64,000 nucleotides of DNA, from NCBI GenBank assembly GCA_965227645.1, contig OZ245773.1, forward strand, positions 5,332,001 to 5,396,000, in the 5' to 3' direction. This document shows, piece by piece, positions 62,863 to 64,000 of the stretch. Within the stretch, counting starts at the first letter, position 1. Each line of letters begins with the position of its first letter. The notes beneath the pieces were generated by a model, which saw only the letters and a list, made by a program, of their open reading frames with translations, searched no databases and had not been told where the DNA came from. This DNA is from Flavimaribacter sp024343425. GTDB taxonomy: Bacteria > Pseudomonadota > Alphaproteobacteria > Rhizobiales > Rhizobiaceae. Position numbers and translations under genes: made by a program.

Positions 62863-63746
62863 CCTCCGAAGCCGTCAGGACCGCGCCGATCGCCGAACCG
62901 CCGCCCGGCATGGTGGAAAAGCGCGGCCGCGCGCTGTGGCTCACCCATGTCTTCATGATCCTGGGCGTGATGGTGATCTTCTTCCCGATCTGGCTCGCCT
63001 TCGTCGCCTCCACGGTGACGCAGCCGGAAATCGTTCGCCCGCCCATGCCGCTTCTGCCCGGACCGCACCTGATCGAAAACTACAGCCGCGCGCTCTTCTC
63101 CGGCGTCAACGTGCCGGTCTTCACGATGCTGCTCAATTCGCTGGTGATGGCGCTCGGCATCGCAGTCGGCAAGATCGCGATTTCTCTCCTTTCGGCCTTC
63201 GCGATCGTCTATTTCCGCTTTCCCGGACGCGGGCTTTTCTTCTGGATGATCTTCATCACCCTGATGCTGCCGGTGGAGGTCAGGATTGTGCCGACCTACG
63301 AGGTGGTGGCCGGCTTCGGCATGCTGAACTCCTATTCCGGACTGATATTTCCGCTGATCGCGTCGGCGACGGCGACCTTCCTGTTTCGCCAGTTCTTCAT
63401 GACGATCCCGGACGAACTCGCCGAAGCCGCGCGGGTGGACGGCGCAAGCCCGATGCGCTTCTTCCGCGACATCGTGCTGCCGATGAGCCGCACCAATATC
63501 GCGGCGCTGTTCGTCATCCTCTTCATCTATGGCTGGAACCAGTATCTCTGGCCGCTCCTGATCACCACCGACCCGGACATGAACACCATCGTGATGGGCA
63601 TCAAGCAGATGTTTCCCTCCGGCGACGACACGGCCGACTGGCCGGTCATCATGGCGGCGTCGATCCTGGCCATGATCCCGCCGGTGATCGTGGTGGTCTC
63701 CATGCAGCAGCTCTTCATCCGCGGCCTGCTCGACAGCGAAAAATAG
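62859..63746 (+). CDS. ugpE: sn-glycerol-3-phosphate ABC permease UgpE
   Basis: Second permease subunit, 295 residues, six predicted membrane helices and an EAA loop EAARVDGASPMRFFRDIVLPMS. The start is TTG at 62859, overlapping the ugpA stop (TTGA), with GGAGG at 62846-62850. The C-terminal PPVIVVVSMQQLFIRGLLDS is characteristic of UgpE. ugpC begins 5 bp downstream. Confidence 0.95.
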   Translation: MTSEAVRTAPIAEPPPGMVEKRGRALWLTHVFMILGVMVIFFPIWLAFVASTVTQPEIVRPPMPLLPGPHLIENYSRALFSGVNVPVFTMLLNSLVMALGIAVGKIAISLLSAFAIVYFRFPGRGLFFWMIFITLMLPVEVRIVPTYEVVAGFGMLNSYSGLIFPLIASATATFLFRQFFMTIPDELAEAARVDGASPMRFFRDIVLPMSRTNIAALFVILFIYGWNQYLWPLLITTDPDMNTIVMGIKQMFPSGDDTADWPVIMAASILAMIPPVIVVVSMQQLFIRGLLDSEK

Positions 63747-63751
63747 CACCC

Positions 63752-64000
63752 ATGGCAACAGTAGAATTCGACAATGTGAAAAAACGCTTCGGCGCGACGG
63801 AGGTCATCCACGGTATTTCGATGGATGTGGCCGACGGCGAATTCATCGTCATCGTTGGGCCGTCCGGCTGCGGAAAATCGACGCTTCTGCGCATGGTGGC
63901 GGGGCTGGAATCGGTGTCGGAGGGCGAGATCCGCATCGACGGGGCGCGGGTCAACGAGAAGGAGCCGATGGACCGCGACATCGCCATGGTGTTCCAGAAC
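63752..64000 (+). CDS. ugpC: sn-glycerol-3-phosphate ABC ATPase UgpC (partial, runs off the window)
   Basis: First 83 codons of the transporter ATPase. MATVEFDNVKKRFGATEVI leads to Walker A GPSGCGKST and the Q-loop region DIAMVFQN at the window edge. The signature, Walker B and the regulatory C-terminal domain lie outside. Family: MalK/UgpC type. Confidence 0.95.
   Translation, partial: MATVEFDNVKKRFGATEVIHGISMDVADGEFIVIVGPSGCGKSTLLRMVAGLESVSEGEIRIDGARVNEKEPMDRDIAMVFQN

Overview
The window is a piece of an alphaproteobacterial chromosome, most likely from the order Hyphomicrobiales (Rhizobiales). Pointers are an RpoH2-type sigma-32 factor, a homogentisate/protocatechuate/kynurenine catabolic repertoire of rhizobial type, a ugp operon with a Pho box, a TPP riboswitch in front of thiBPQ, GC-rich third codon positions and frequent TTG/GTG starts. 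The family or genus cannot be fixed from sequence reading alone. I see no transposase, phage gene, CRISPR array or rRNA; the only tRNA is tRNA-Arg(CCU).

Layout. 0-9 kb: end of an unknown gene, rpoH2, a lipoprotein M48 protease, the thiamine transporter thiBPQ with its TPP riboswitch, a divergent thiamine pyrophosphokinase, and an ABC-F ATPase (uup). 9-19 kb: methionine synthase split into two overlapping genes, a MoxR ATPase and its VWA partner with metA lying between them, an aldose 1-epimerase, a PfkB kinase resembling sulfofructose kinase, and a histidine-phosphatase homologue that has lost its catalytic RH pair. 19-26 kb: the most unusual locus, a SARP/TPR-type regulator with a perfect CRP-type site and direct repeats upstream, overlapping a 1441-residue protein that joins a cytochrome P450, a two-helix membrane anchor, a linking domain and a DyP-type peroxidase. 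26-30 kb: glycerate 2-kinase, a stand-alone DUF1116 (AllG/YlbE-like) protein and a urea transporter, suggesting ureide/C2 metabolism. 30-34 kb: pcaD-pcaB and kynU on the minus strand, dxr on the plus strand.

34-44 kb: tyrosine/phenylacetate catabolism. A MarR regulator diverges from hmgA-fahA-MBL protein-FAD monooxygenase-DUF2783-VOC-maiA; hppD faces the cluster from the other side and diverges from an Lrp/AsnC regulator. Together hppD, hmgA, maiA and fahA make a complete route from 4-hydroxyphenylpyruvate to fumarate plus acetoacetate; the flavin monooxygenase, MBL protein and VOC protein suggest an additional feeder branch. 44-49 kb: an orphan TRAP solute-binding protein, a small alpha/beta hydrolase, a proline-rich minisatellite-encoded peptidoglycan-binding protein, an acetamidase/formamidase and the tRNA.

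49-64 kb: wrbA; a BMP-type (nucleoside-like) ABC transporter operon with an embedded amidase; an Asp-box propeller protein, a Gmad2-LysM protein, a GNAT acetyltransferase, a CPA1 antiporter, a class D beta-lactamase; and the phosphate-regulated sn-glycerol-3-phosphate transporter ugpBAEC, running off the right edge.
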